IMG/VR virus record: IMGVR_UViG_3300013126_000086
Coordinates: 1-39,340 of that record
Strand: one strand, 5' to 3'
Source of the DNA: a virus
Length of the DNA: 39,340 nucleotides
A program made the position numbers and the translations under genes. The notes under the pieces were generated by a model. It had not been told where the DNA came from, did no database searches, and saw only the letters and a program-made list of their open reading frames with translations. Of this stretch, positions 1-8,461 are shown piece after piece (position 1 is the stretch's first letter; every line of letters starts with the position of its first letter).

Positions 1-135
1 AAAGTTATCAAAACCCACCAAAATGTACTAATTTTTGTAAAAGGTAACAGTAAAAAAGCTACCTCAAAATTAAGTGATTGTGAATTTGAAGAATTTGAAG
101 AATTTGAAGAATTTGAAGAATTTGAAGATTTTTAG
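1..135 (+). CDS. C-terminal end of a DNA methylase-like protein (partial)
   Basis: The reading frame is open from the first base to a TAG at 133-135, giving 44 residues of a truncated protein. The segment KVIKTHQNVLIFVKG resembles the last strand of phage DNA N-4/N-6 methyltransferases, where a 'HQ.VL.F.KG' pattern is common just before the end. The catalytic motifs lie outside the window, so this rests on the tail only. The protein ends in an acidic, phenylalanine-rich tail made of E-E-F units encoded by a 9-bp tandem repeat. The stop codon overlaps by 3 bases the stop of the convergent gene on the other strand. Confidence 0.45.
   Translation, partial: KVIKTHQNVLIFVKGNSKKATSKLSDCEFEEFEEFEEFEEFEDF
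82..126 (+). repeat. 9-bp tandem repeat, five copies of GAATTTGAA
   Basis: Five exact head-to-tail copies of GAATTTGAA lie in frame at the 3' end of the methylase-like gene and encode an E-F-E unit each. Exact copies suggest recent expansion by slippage, so copy number may vary between relatives. Confidence 0.9.
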
Positions 136-362
136 ATGAAAATTCTAATTAACTCTTTTTTTGCGTTTTCAATAACAATATCTAAATCACAATTAAGTTG
201 TTTGTAAAACTTAGGGTGTTTAACATAATCATTAGCTAATTTAATTAATTTAAGGTCACCGTCGTTGAAAAGGACACGAAATTTACTTACAATGGATAAT
301 GCTTTATCTAAATTGTTATCTGCAATTAATTGTTTTATTTGATTTGTTTTACTTAATTTCAT
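132..362 (-). CDS. Small hypothetical protein, 76 aa
   Basis: A 76-residue, lysine-rich, probably all-helical protein with no recognised domain. Its pattern (IKQLI..NNLDKAL.I..KF near the start, HPKFY.QLNCDLD in the second half) looks like small helical proteins common in AT-rich phages, but no function is known to me. The start ATG has an AAGG Shine-Dalgarno sequence about 9 bases upstream, and a good extended -10 promoter lies at 403-431. It points away from the terminase genes and is convergent with the methylase-like gene, so it is transcribed alone. Confidence 0.6.
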   Translation of the reverse strand: MKLSKTNQIKQLIADNNLDKALSIVSKFRVLFNDGDLKLIKLANDYVKHPKFYKQLNCDLDIVIENAKKELIRIFI

Positions 363-402
363 AAAATGGCCTTTTTAATATCGTTTATTTTAACTATGAA
401 TG

Positions 403-431
403 ATTATAGCATATTGTCAAATAATTTGCAA
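403..431 (-). promoter_or_regulatory. sigma70-type promoter with extended -10
   Basis: Read on the - strand, TTGCAA (426-431) is followed after 17 bases by TATAAT (403-408), preceded by TGC, which makes an extended -10. It lies about 40 bases upstream of the 132-362 gene. The block GATTATAGCATA on the + strand recurs exactly at 36924-36935 inside the strong early promoter. Confidence 0.65.
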
Positions 432-478
432 AACATTTAATGTTTTTTGATAATAAAATAAAAAATGGAGAACTTAAG

Positions 479-1006
479 ATGTCTCGAATTACTAAATCAT
501 TAACTGAGCAAGATTGGGTAATCATTCAAACTAGATTTGAAACTGGTGATGTTATGCGTGATATTGCAGATGATTTTGGAATATCTTTAGGAACAGTTCA
601 AAACAGAGCAAAAAAACACGGATGGGAAAGAAATAAAATAGTTCCACAACTAACTGATATACGGGATAATATTAAAAGTATTAGTCAAAACATTAGTCAC
701 GACCAATTATTATTAGTCAATGACCAATTAAAAAAAGAGATTGATGATATTGCACAAATTTCAAGTGCTATTAACAATCTTCAAAAAGGGGCGTTAAATT
801 TGCACGGTATGATTTTAAAAAGTACAATAGCTAAAACACAATCAGGTGAACTAACTCTAAGTGAAGCAAGTAGAATAATTTCTACACAAGGGTTAACTGT
901 TGATAAAATTGCTAGTATGAGCGGTATTAGTAAAGATAAGAGTAGTACGAATATTCAAATTAATAACGACAGTGATAACGAAGTTAAGATTAAATTAATT
1001 GAGTAA
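479..1006 (+). CDS. terS: Terminase small subunit
   Basis: The DNA-recognition subunit of the packaging motor, which selects phage DNA and hands it to the large subunit. The N-terminal 45 residues hold a helix-turn-helix: 'FETGDVMRDIADDFGIS' followed by 'GTVQNRAKKHGW', typical of phage terminase small subunits. The rest is a helical oligomerisation region. An in-frame ATG exists at 440, but the ATG at 479 is preceded by GGAG at a 9-base distance and places the HTH at the normal position, so 479 is preferred (175 aa). It lies 3 bases upstream of the large subunit. Confidence 0.85.
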   Translation: MSRITKSLTEQDWVIIQTRFETGDVMRDIADDFGISLGTVQNRAKKHGWERNKIVPQLTDIRDNIKSISQNISHDQLLLVNDQLKKEIDDIAQISSAINNLQKGALNLHGMILKSTIAKTQSGELTLSEASRIISTQGLTVDKIASMSGISKDKSSTNIQINNDSDNEVKIKLIE

Positions 1007-1009
1007 CAA

Positions 1010-2323
1010 ATGATAGAGCTTAACAAACGATTTTTACCATTTTATGAAAAAAAAGCTCGTTACAAAATAGCCTACGGTGGAAGGGTTGGTAGTAAATCTA
1101 CTAATATCGCAATACTCCTACTGATGATTGGAATGAATAAAAAGGTTCTAATCGCTTGTCTGCGAGAATATCAAAAAAACTTGAGTGAAAGTGTTTACAG
1201 ATTGTTATGTAACAAAATTATTGAGGATAATGGATTTCAAAAACATTATCGTATAATGTCAGATAAAATAATTGGGATTAACGGTACAGAGTTTGCTTTT
1301 AGCGGAATTAAGAACGCTAAGAACTTTAAATCATTTGAGGGGGTTGACATTGCTTGGGTAGAAGAGGCACAAACAATAAGTGCAGAAAGCATAATGATAA
1401 CATTACCGACTATACGAAAAGCAGGTAGTGAGATATGGTTCAGCTATAATCCCGATAGTGAAGAAGACCCAGTACATAAACTGGCATTAAAGCCGTTTGT
1501 GATGGATACGGAAGAACTACAAAAAGCAGGTTATGACGTAGGACAAATAAACTTGCAAATAAATTATATGGATAACCCACATTGTCCTGATATCATGAAG
1601 TTAGAAGCTGAACAAATGCGAAATGTTGATTATGACCTATATCGGCATGTTTGGCTTGGTGAAACACGCTCTGCAAGTGATAGTGTTATCTTTAAAGGCA
1701 AATTTGAAGAGCTTGATTTTGATGTTGAGAATGATTACGGAATACCTAGATTAAATGGTGATGTATTAGATTTATGCTATGGTCTTGATTTTGGATGGGT
1801 ACACCCAACAGCTATTATTGAAACCTTTAGATATAAAGGCGATATCTACATTAACAATGAAATTGTTGGTCAAGAGATGGATTTAGATGATATAGTTACG
1901 AGAATTGTTAACGATATGCCTTGGGCTAAAAATAAAATCATCTACGGGGATAGTGCTAGACCAGATTTAATAGAGCAATTAAAATACTCACGAATTAGCA
2001 AACACGGTACTGAATTACCCGGATTAAATATACAACCAGCGAATAAAGGACAAGGCTCTGTAGAATCTGGGATTACTTGGCTTAAGACACATAAGAAGAT
2101 TTTTATTCATCCTAGGTGTCAAAATACTTTAAATAATTTTAAAAAATATTGTTACAAGGTGGATAAAAATGGTATAATTAGTACGCAAATTCTAAAAATC
2201 AATGATGACTGTATCGATGCATTACGTTATTCTTACTCAGGTACAATTGGGGAGAATGAGGTTAAAATTGATTGGGGTGACCCTGAATTTTTGCGAGAAA
2301 TAATGATACCAAGTATGTTATAG
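1010..2323 (+). CDS. terL: Terminase large subunit
   Basis: The ATPase-nuclease that pumps DNA into the prohead and cuts the concatemer. The N-terminal ATPase shows a Walker A loop GGRVGSKST at residues 23-31, a Walker B VDIAWVEEAQ near residue 112-120, and a coupling motif FSYNP. The C-terminal RNase H-like nuclease shows its three acidic sites: 'YGLDFGW', 'IYGDSARPDLI' and 'DDCIDALRY'. The length (437 aa) and these motifs fit the PBSX/Terminase_3 type. The gene appears complete. It follows terS directly without a strong Shine-Dalgarno sequence, suggesting translational coupling. Confidence 0.95.
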   Translation: MIELNKRFLPFYEKKARYKIAYGGRVGSKSTNIAILLLMIGMNKKVLIACLREYQKNLSESVYRLLCNKIIEDNGFQKHYRIMSDKIIGINGTEFAFSGIKNAKNFKSFEGVDIAWVEEAQTISAESIMITLPTIRKAGSEIWFSYNPDSEEDPVHKLALKPFVMDTEELQKAGYDVGQINLQINYMDNPHCPDIMKLEAEQMRNVDYDLYRHVWLGETRSASDSVIFKGKFEELDFDVENDYGIPRLNGDVLDLCYGLDFGWVHPTAIIETFRYKGDIYINNEIVGQEMDLDDIVTRIVNDMPWAKNKIIYGDSARPDLIEQLKYSRISKHGTELPGLNIQPANKGQGSVESGITWLKTHKKIFIHPRCQNTLNNFKKYCYKVDKNGIISTQILKINDDCIDALRYSYSGTIGENEVKIDWGDPEFLREIMIPSML

Positions 2324-2334
2324 AGAGTAAAACT

Positions 2335-3942
2335 ATGGCAATTTCAATAAATAAAATCGTAAGTGTTACGACTTCCATAATAACGGGAGCAATTGCACAA
2401 CCCGCATTAATTACCAACTTTTTAACGGAGAATAGATTAGTACCGTGCGGTGATTCTAACAATGTACTATCATTTAATACTTTAACAGCAGTCGGTAATT
2501 ATTTTGGTACAACTAGTGATGAATACGCAGTTGCCTTTAATTACTTTTTAGGCTATGATAATTCTAGTAAAAAACCAAATAAAATATTATTCAGTAAATA
2601 TGTCCAACAAGCAGAAGCGGCTTATATGTTCAGTCAGAAAATCACATCACCCGCAACAGTAGTAGCAAGTATTAAAGCTCTGACGAGTCCAACGTTTGTA
2701 GCTCATATCAATGGCTCTACACAAAGCCTGACGTTAGTACAATCAGATTTTGCAAGTGCAACTGGGTTAACTGATATAGCTGATATCATAGATACTAAAT
2801 TAGGTACTGTACTTACAGATGCATTGTGTCATGTGATAGGGATTAATCAATTTGAAATTGAAGCACCTCAAACAAGCAGTCCTGAAACTTCAACAATCAC
2901 CTATTGCACCGGGAATGTTGCAGTATTGATGGGGTTAGATGTGGACAGTAGTCCTACGTTATCGCAAGGCACAACGGGGGGTAATGCTTCATTTAACATG
3001 ACCAATATACTAAATCAAAATAACAATTGGATTGCATTAACATACGTAAACAGACTAACTGGTGATGACTTATCTGATGGTTATGCAGTAACAATAGATT
3101 TAACTAGTTGGATTGCGGGACAATATGGAACTGGTAATTACGTAGGGTTATGGTGGGAGGGTGGAACACAACCTAAGAACACAAGCAGTACAACTAGTTT
3201 ATCCGCAAAATTGGTTGAAGCTGGGTATGCTTCTAAAGTAAATGGTCAAGTTACACCTAATACGGCAATTCAAGTTGACTACAACGGGTTGTCAACTGAA
3301 AATACAATCACTTCCAATGAAATTGGACGATACTCAGCTTTCATCGGTGGGATGGGTGCTAGTATTGATTACACATTGTTAAAGGCAAAAATTAATTTTG
3401 CTGGTAAACGACAAACTGGATTATCTGTTAATGTAGATAATGATACTGATTATACTAATTTATTGTTAAATGGGTATAATGTTTATGGGGGCTTTGCTAG
3501 TCGAACAACTGCCTATAACATGACTGAAAACGGTTCAGTTGGTGGCGCTTTTAAATGGCTTGATAATATATATGATGCAGTATGGTTAACTGCCCAAATT
3601 CAAGATTCATTGACTACTTTTATAAGTAATAGTAAACGTATTCCGTATAATAACGATGGAAAAGCTTCAGTAAATTCTGTATTAACTGGTGTAGCACAAA
3701 CTGGGTTAAACGCATCAGTAATTGAAACAGGTAATTCATTTAGTGCAATAGAAACTCAATTAATAATTGAACTAGTAGGTAGTGATATAACACCGCTATT
3801 AACACAAAATGGATACTATATTTACATAGCCCCTATCACTGCTGATATGCGGATAAATAGGTCTTCATTGCCCGTGTATTTCTTATACACGAATGGTGGT
3901 GCAATTAATTCAATATCAGTTAACCAAGTATTTGTTGCGTAG
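2335..3942 (+). CDS. Contractile tail sheath protein (DUF3383-like)
   Basis: A 535-residue structural protein matching the DUF3383 sheath family. Recognisable stretches are an N-terminal region opening with 'ISINKIVSVTTSIITG', a central 'GNYVGLWWEGG', and a C-terminal part with 'ADMRINRSSLPVYFLYTNGGAIN'. DUF3383 proteins form the contractile sheath of myoviruses. It is followed 12 bases later by the tube gene, the usual sheath-tube pair. What is unusual is that the pair directly follows the terminase instead of the neck genes. Confidence 0.85.
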   Translation: MAISINKIVSVTTSIITGAIAQPALITNFLTENRLVPCGDSNNVLSFNTLTAVGNYFGTTSDEYAVAFNYFLGYDNSSKKPNKILFSKYVQQAEAAYMFSQKITSPATVVASIKALTSPTFVAHINGSTQSLTLVQSDFASATGLTDIADIIDTKLGTVLTDALCHVIGINQFEIEAPQTSSPETSTITYCTGNVAVLMGLDVDSSPTLSQGTTGGNASFNMTNILNQNNNWIALTYVNRLTGDDLSDGYAVTIDLTSWIAGQYGTGNYVGLWWEGGTQPKNTSSTTSLSAKLVEAGYASKVNGQVTPNTAIQVDYNGLSTENTITSNEIGRYSAFIGGMGASIDYTLLKAKINFAGKRQTGLSVNVDNDTDYTNLLLNGYNVYGGFASRTTAYNMTENGSVGGAFKWLDNIYDAVWLTAQIQDSLTTFISNSKRIPYNNDGKASVNSVLTGVAQTGLNASVIETGNSFSAIETQLIIELVGSDITPLLTQNGYYIYIAPITADMRINRSSLPVYFLYTNGGAINSISVNQVFVA

Positions 3943-3953
3943 GAGAATAGATA

Positions 3954-4448
3954 ATGTCAGTGAATAATCCAACTTTTTTGCAAAAATCGGCATTAGATTT
4001 AAAGATTACTTATCAAAATGCAACAATTCAAACCCCTATTTTGTTACAACAAGGTACTGGTATAAACAATGTTATAGAAATTGACAGTCCAGATATAGTA
4101 GAGTACGAAAGAACTGTAACAGGGGATGTATCAGTTGCTTTAATGCCTGTGGTGATAACTGGAAGGTTACACGTGCATCCACAATCACCTGCTCTGACTA
4201 GTATACAAGATGTGGTCAATAAATATTATTCATTACAAATTGTTATTCCGGGTACGATTGCAGTATCTAGCACATCTGGTAATTTTAGTTATACATTCAG
4301 CAATGTAGTATTCAATACTGTTTTTGCTGGGTATAACGTTAGTAAAGTTATAGATGATTATGTATTTAGTTTTAAAGCGGTACCGCCTAATTCAACCTCA
4401 TTGAGTGAGTTAGTTAACAGTGCTGTAGGTTTAGTAAACTTAGTTTAG
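3954..4448 (+). CDS. Tail tube protein
   Basis: A 164-residue, beta-rich protein directly downstream of the sheath, the normal place of the major tail tube subunit (DUF3277-like group). It contains 'GTGINNVIEIDSPDI' near residue 34 and a C-terminal '.VVFNTVFAGYNVSKVIDDYVFSFKAVPP'-type region. The start has AGGAGAA upstream. A second protein of exactly the same length at 28463-28957 aligns over most of its length, so the phage encodes two tube-like proteins. Assignment rests on position, size and composition. Confidence 0.75.
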   Translation: MSVNNPTFLQKSALDLKITYQNATIQTPILLQQGTGINNVIEIDSPDIVEYERTVTGDVSVALMPVVITGRLHVHPQSPALTSIQDVVNKYYSLQIVIPGTIAVSSTSGNFSYTFSNVVFNTVFAGYNVSKVIDDYVFSFKAVPPNSTSLSELVNSAVGLVNLV

Positions 4449-4456
4449 GATATAAA

Positions 4457-5419
4457 ATGAGTATAATCACACAAAAACAATTGGTTAGTTATGAAGGCAC
4501 GTGGAGTAACTCAACTGAGTATAATGTAATTAATGTCTCTGATATTACAGACGTAGGGAACATGTATTTAAGTTGTCCATCGGTTAAGTACAATAGTGTT
4601 CTATATGTTGCGAAGAACATTAACAGTCAACCTGAATTAGGAACTACCCCTGATACATACAGTGCGTGGGAATCGATAGCTACTAGCGAAAGTGACGCTG
4701 ACGTATTAAATACTGAATTAGCTGGATATTCTTTTAGTTCCGGTATTGTATCAGATACAGATAATATACTACAAGCATTAAACAAAATAGGAGATGTGGC
4801 AGAAACTATACTAACTGCATATACTCCTACATCTGGTACTATAAGTCCAGCCAGTACAATAATCTCTGCATTTAATAATTTAGGCTATTTTGCAAATCAA
4901 TTTACTATAGAAAGTCCAAGTAATACGCAAATATTAATTTATAATCCAGTTGATGGATTTAAGAATGTATCTTTAAGCGGTGCAATTACAGTAAGTGCAT
5001 TGGGAGTAAGTACAATAGAGAACAATGTTGTTACTAATTCTAACCTTGCTCAAATGGCAACATTAACAATAAAAGGTAATACCAGTGGAGGTAATGCAGA
5101 CCCAGCAGATTTAACGGTAGGTCAAGTACAAACTATGTTAAACCCTATGGCTTCAAATGAAATTAGTGCAGATACCACTCTAACAACAAATGATAATATA
5201 AAGGTAAATTTAATAACTGGTACGACTGTAGTTGTTACGATGCCTGCTACTCCAGTAACTGGAACTAGATATATGATTAAAAATGGTACAAATTCTACTA
5301 CAAACAGTGTGAGTGGCAATAGTAAAAATATTGATGGTAACTCTACTATATCTTTAACAGCCTATCAATCCGCAACTTTGTATTATGATGGTACGCAATA
5401 TTGGATTGTTAGTGTTTAA
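4457..5419 (+). CDS. Fibre-like virion protein with carbohydrate-binding-like N-terminus
   Basis: A 320-residue protein with the marks of a tail fibre or decoration fibre. The N-terminus 'GTWSNSTEYNVINVSD...VKYNSVLYVA......AWESI' resembles small carbohydrate-binding modules (CBM5/12 pattern of spaced tryptophans and tyrosines). The middle segment 'LAQMATLTIKGNTSGGNADPADLTVGQVQTML' type is common in phage fibre proteins, and the C-terminus 'LTAYQSATLYYDGTQYWIV' is a typical fibre end. It sits between the tube gene and a baseplate gene. It may decorate the tail or bind cell-surface glycans. Inference from composition and motif. Confidence 0.6.
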   Translation: MSIITQKQLVSYEGTWSNSTEYNVINVSDITDVGNMYLSCPSVKYNSVLYVAKNINSQPELGTTPDTYSAWESIATSESDADVLNTELAGYSFSSGIVSDTDNILQALNKIGDVAETILTAYTPTSGTISPASTIISAFNNLGYFANQFTIESPSNTQILIYNPVDGFKNVSLSGAITVSALGVSTIENNVVTNSNLAQMATLTIKGNTSGGNADPADLTVGQVQTMLNPMASNEISADTTLTTNDNIKVNLITGTTVVVTMPATPVTGTRYMIKNGTNSTTNSVSGNSKNIDGNSTISLTAYQSATLYYDGTQYWIVSV

Positions 5420-5443
5420 ATAATAGTGAATTAGTTAAATAAA

Positions 5444-5992
5444 ATGAGCATATTATCTGATTTTAAAAGTGTATTTGGTAACAACAATTCGGGAGTTTCA
5501 TATAGCATTTTTGATAATGGAGATAGTTCAGAAAGCGTTGGAGATGAATTGTTTAGTATATACTCATTACAATCACAGAGTATTACTCAAACTAATACAG
5601 TAGCTATTAAACCATTGGAACAAGGGATATTTACCTCGGATAGTCTACAAATTAAACCATATAGTATAACATTACGAGGTTTTTTATACCCAGAAAATTT
5701 AATTGGTATATCAGATATTAGTGATTTAAATACATACATTGGTGATACATTTCAACTAATAATGTTGTATTTAAACGATATTCAGTTGTTTGCGATTTAT
5801 AACACGATGACATTCGGGTTGTACAAACAATTGAAATTAGTTAGTGCAAACTTAACTTCTATGACTGAGTTACCAATTCCTGAGGTTAATTTAGTATTCA
5901 TGCAAATACAATCTACTGTTAATTCAGATTACAATAGTATCAATACGGGTAAGCCACTTGAGGTACAAAACGCGCCTACTATTACAAATTAA
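5444..5992 (+). CDS. Putative baseplate protein (Dit-like/hub-associated)
   Basis: A 182-residue protein. The segment 'SLQSQSITQTNTVAIKPLEQGIFTSDSLQIKP' followed by 'ITLRGFL' resembles the start of phage baseplate proteins whose first beta-domain carries a 'P.E.G...SD.....P' pattern. It probably belongs to the tail hub or distal tail ring. No enzymatic motif is seen. It lies between a fibre-like gene and the tail assembly chaperone, far from the main baseplate block at 21-26 kb, which is odd. Function is inferred from pattern and neighbourhood only. Confidence 0.5.
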   Translation: MSILSDFKSVFGNNNSGVSYSIFDNGDSSESVGDELFSIYSLQSQSITQTNTVAIKPLEQGIFTSDSLQIKPYSITLRGFLYPENLIGISDISDLNTYIGDTFQLIMLYLNDIQLFAIYNTMTFGLYKQLKLVSANLTSMTELPIPEVNLVFMQIQSTVNSDYNSINTGKPLEVQNAPTITN

Positions 5993-6006
5993 GATTAAGG
6001 AATAAC

Positions 6007-6516
6007 ATGTTTGAGAATAAGACTATAAAATTAGATGATAATGGGATAATGAAAGAGTTTTTAATTACTCCCTTACCAATAATTCCTGCGTTTAAATTAG
6101 CTCGGGAGTTAGCATGTTTGTGTGCTGACACTAGTTCAGTAAAATCACTAATGATACAACAATATATGCACAGCTTACTACAAACCGGTGTTAATGTAGA
6201 GGGTGTAGATTTAGAGGCGTATAAGAATATGCTAGAAATGGACACAGTTAGCATAATCTCGCAAATCGCTGTTAATATCTTAAATAACTTAGATGATGAT
6301 AAAATAGATAGCTTATTGCCAAAGGTATTATCTAATGTGATTTATTTAAATGGTACTGTTAAGCAAACATGCATAGAAGCAATGAATACTGGAACTTTAG
6401 TTGACTTTACAATACTATTTGGATTAATTAAAGAGGTATTGATGTTAAACTATGGGGGTTCCATAGAGAGAGCAAAAAAGCACCTCGTGAGTATTGTAAA
6501 AGATACGGCAGAGTAG
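6007..6516 (+). CDS. Tail assembly chaperone (short form)
   Basis: A 169-residue protein at the position expected for the G-type tail assembly chaperone, which coats the tape measure protein during tail assembly and is not found in the virion. The sequence is mostly helical ('ITPLPIIPAFKLARELA...', '...VDFTILFGLIKEVLMLNYGG'). The assignment is strengthened by a canonical slippery site near the 3' end and an open downstream frame with no start codon of its own. AAGGAATAAC precedes the ATG. Confidence 0.75.
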   Translation: MFENKTIKLDDNGIMKEFLITPLPIIPAFKLARELACLCADTSSVKSLMIQQYMHSLLQTGVNVEGVDLEAYKNMLEMDTVSIISQIAVNILNNLDDDKIDSLLPKVLSNVIYLNGTVKQTCIEAMNTGTLVDFTILFGLIKEVLMLNYGGSIERAKKHLVSIVKDTAE

Positions 6517-6722
6517 ACTATTTACAAGGAACTATAGATTATGCTAATATAGAGCCGGTCTTAGCATTAATTATAAGCAGCAAATACGCCACACTACAAG
6601 AATTGAAAACGGTTTATACTTTAGATGATGTGTTTATATTTTTAGACATAATACAAACTGATAATTATAACACAAATATAGTGAATAAAAACAGCATGAA
6701 AAGAGGTGCTTTAAATGCCTAA
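6007..6722 (+). CDS. Tail assembly chaperone, -1 frameshift fusion form
   Basis: The gpG-GT-like long product. Ribosomes read the zero frame through the AAG at 6478-6480, slip back one base, and continue in the -1 frame from 6480 to the TAA at 6720-6722, adding about 80 residues (beginning A-P-R-E-Y-C). The -1 frame is open from 6432 and has no usable start, so it can only be expressed as a fusion of about 238 aa. The added part is helical ('YANIEPVLALIISSKYATLQEL'-like), as expected of a T domain that contacts the tape measure or tube. Its end overlaps the next gene start (6715) by 8 bases. Confidence 0.75.
6474..6480 (+). promoter_or_regulatory. -1 ribosomal frameshift slippery site A_AAA_AAG
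   Basis: The heptamer AAAAAAG occupies 6474-6480 and is positioned in the zero frame as A AAA AAG, the most efficient bacterial -1 slippery sequence (as in dnaX). A purine-rich GAGAGAG lies just upstream at 6464-6472 region and a GGGGG at 6454-6458, either of which could act as a stimulatory Shine-Dalgarno-like site. No strong downstream stem-loop is obvious. Confidence 0.75.
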
Positions 6723-7884
6723 TGCATTAGTAAAAAAGGTAGCTAAAAAAACAGGGAATTCTGTAGCTGAAGTAGAAAAGCTATGGAAAAAATTAACTAA
6801 AGAATACGGTGAAACTAATTACAAAGCGATTGTTGGTTCATTAAAAAAATCATTACATTATACTGCTGAAGATAGCAACAGAGAAAAGAATGAATTTAAC
6901 CATTTAAAAGTTAAAGAATGTGTTTTAACTGCGGAAAGTGTAGATGAGTATTTAGGTAGTGAATTACCTGCGAACTTAAATGTGGATAAAGATAAAAGTT
7001 ATAGTGTGTACCGTCCTGCTAATGAATTAAAGAAAGCTCTAAGTACGTATAACGATGTACCACTTACCAATGAGCATTTTTTTGTAGATAGCAATGTTAC
7101 TAATAAAGATAAATGGATTGGCTCAGTAGGGAGTGAAGCGAAATTTAAAGATGGGAAAGTATACAATAAAGTAACTATTTGGGATAAAGCTGGAGTAGAT
7201 TTAGTAGAACGTATTCGTAAAGATGGTTTAAGTTGTGGCTACAAATATAAAATTCTTGATAAGAAAGGGGTCTTCAATGGTAAACCTTACGATTTCATGA
7301 TGAAAGATATAACGTGCAACCACGTTGCTCTAGTTGATAATGCACGGGTAAAATATGCCCGACTTGCTGATGAAAATTTAATTTTAAAAGGTATAGAAAT
7401 GAAAGCAGAACAAATTCTAGTCGATTTATTAACTAAAAATCCTCATCTTATTGCAGATAATAAAGTTGAGGAAAATGTAGAAAAAAAAGAAAAGATTGTA
7501 AAAGATAAGAAACATAAGAAAGCTAAAGATAAAATAAAAGAAAAAGAAGAAAAACATGAAGAGGATGAAGTTAGAAATGAAGTTAAAGCTCATGATTCAT
7601 TTGACATAAACAAACAGATTAATAGCTCAATAATTGCATACAATAAAGCTAAAGAATTATGTGAACGAGTTATTGGTAAGACTACATTTGCTGTAGATAG
7701 CACACCAGAGCAAATGTTAGATGCAACGCTTAAAGCTAAAAATGTTGATTATGGAAATATTGGTATTGAAGCAAAAACTGTATTATTGCAATATATAGCT
7801 GATAGTAAATCAGTTAAAAAAGAAGTGCATATAATCGCTACTGATAGCAAAAACAATGACAATTTTAAATTAATTAACATTTAA
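6715..7884 (+). CDS. DUF2213 prohead protease fused to a scaffold-like tail
   Basis: A 389-residue protein in three parts. Residues 1-45 form a small lysine-rich helical domain. Residues about 55-225 match DUF2213: 'VYRPANELKKALSTYNDVPLTNEH', 'GLSCGYKYKI..KKGVFNGKPYDFMMKDITCNHVALV' with the conserved S-C-G and NHVALV core. This family replaces the capsid maturation protease in several myoviruses; the conserved Ser and His are likely catalytic. The C-terminal half is a highly charged K/E coiled-coil (250-290) typical of scaffolds. It is followed by decoration and capsid genes, as expected. Protease activity is family-based inference. Confidence 0.8.
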   Translation: MPNALVKKVAKKTGNSVAEVEKLWKKLTKEYGETNYKAIVGSLKKSLHYTAEDSNREKNEFNHLKVKECVLTAESVDEYLGSELPANLNVDKDKSYSVYRPANELKKALSTYNDVPLTNEHFFVDSNVTNKDKWIGSVGSEAKFKDGKVYNKVTIWDKAGVDLVERIRKDGLSCGYKYKILDKKGVFNGKPYDFMMKDITCNHVALVDNARVKYARLADENLILKGIEMKAEQILVDLLTKNPHLIADNKVEENVEKKEKIVKDKKHKKAKDKIKEKEEKHEEDEVRNEVKAHDSFDINKQINSSIIAYNKAKELCERVIGKTTFAVDSTPEQMLDATLKAKNVDYGNIGIEAKTVLLQYIADSKSVKKEVHIIATDSKNNDNFKLINI

Positions 7885-7897
7885 AGGATTATATATA

Positions 7898-8461
7898 ATG
7901 AGTACAATTGTTGGATTTCAAAAACAAGTAGACTTAAATGTTTACAATGCTTACCCCGGTGATTTTGCTAGTAACAGAACAGCGGTAGTTTTAGGTGCCA
8001 ATGGGTTAATAGCATTGAAAGATGTTGTTGTTGGTGCAGGGTGCTTTTATTCTACTAGTGGTAACCAAGTAGCTACTGATTCGGCTGATGCTGGTACTAC
8101 TAGCTTAGCAGGGTTTGTAATACGCAATCAAGGTTTGGCTCCTATGGGTTGGTCAGATTCACAGGCTGGGTATGGGTTTATAGTTCCAGATGGTACACAA
8201 GTATCTGTAGCTGTAGCAGGGGATTTTTATTCGGTAATCACTGGAGTACAAGCTGATGGTACAGCAAATCATGTACCCACTATTGGTGAGCTAATTTGGG
8301 TTAACACAACAACAGGTGCAATTGCGTCAGCCCCTATTAATGTTACTACCGTTACCGGTTATGTACAAGCTACAGGGTGGAAAGTTACCAATATTGGATT
8401 ATTAACACCTGCTACTGTTGGCACAAATCAATCGTTTGCAATTTTTAGTGGAGCATTATGA
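7898..8461 (+). CDS. Head decoration (structural cement) protein
   Basis: A 187-residue, alanine/glycine/valine-rich beta protein located between the protease/scaffold and the major capsid gene, the standard place of the capsid cement or decoration protein. The N-terminus 'VGFQKQVDLNVYNAYPGDFASNR' and 'LAGFVIRNQGL' are typical of these proteins. They bind the outer capsid at three-fold or pseudo three-fold points and stabilise it. It overlaps the capsid start by four bases, suggesting coupled synthesis. Confidence 0.75.
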   Translation: MSTIVGFQKQVDLNVYNAYPGDFASNRTAVVLGANGLIALKDVVVGAGCFYSTSGNQVATDSADAGTTSLAGFVIRNQGLAPMGWSDSQAGYGFIVPDGTQVSVAVAGDFYSVITGVQADGTANHVPTIGELIWVNTTTGAIASAPINVTTVTGYVQATGWKVTNIGLLTPATVGTNQSFAIFSGAL

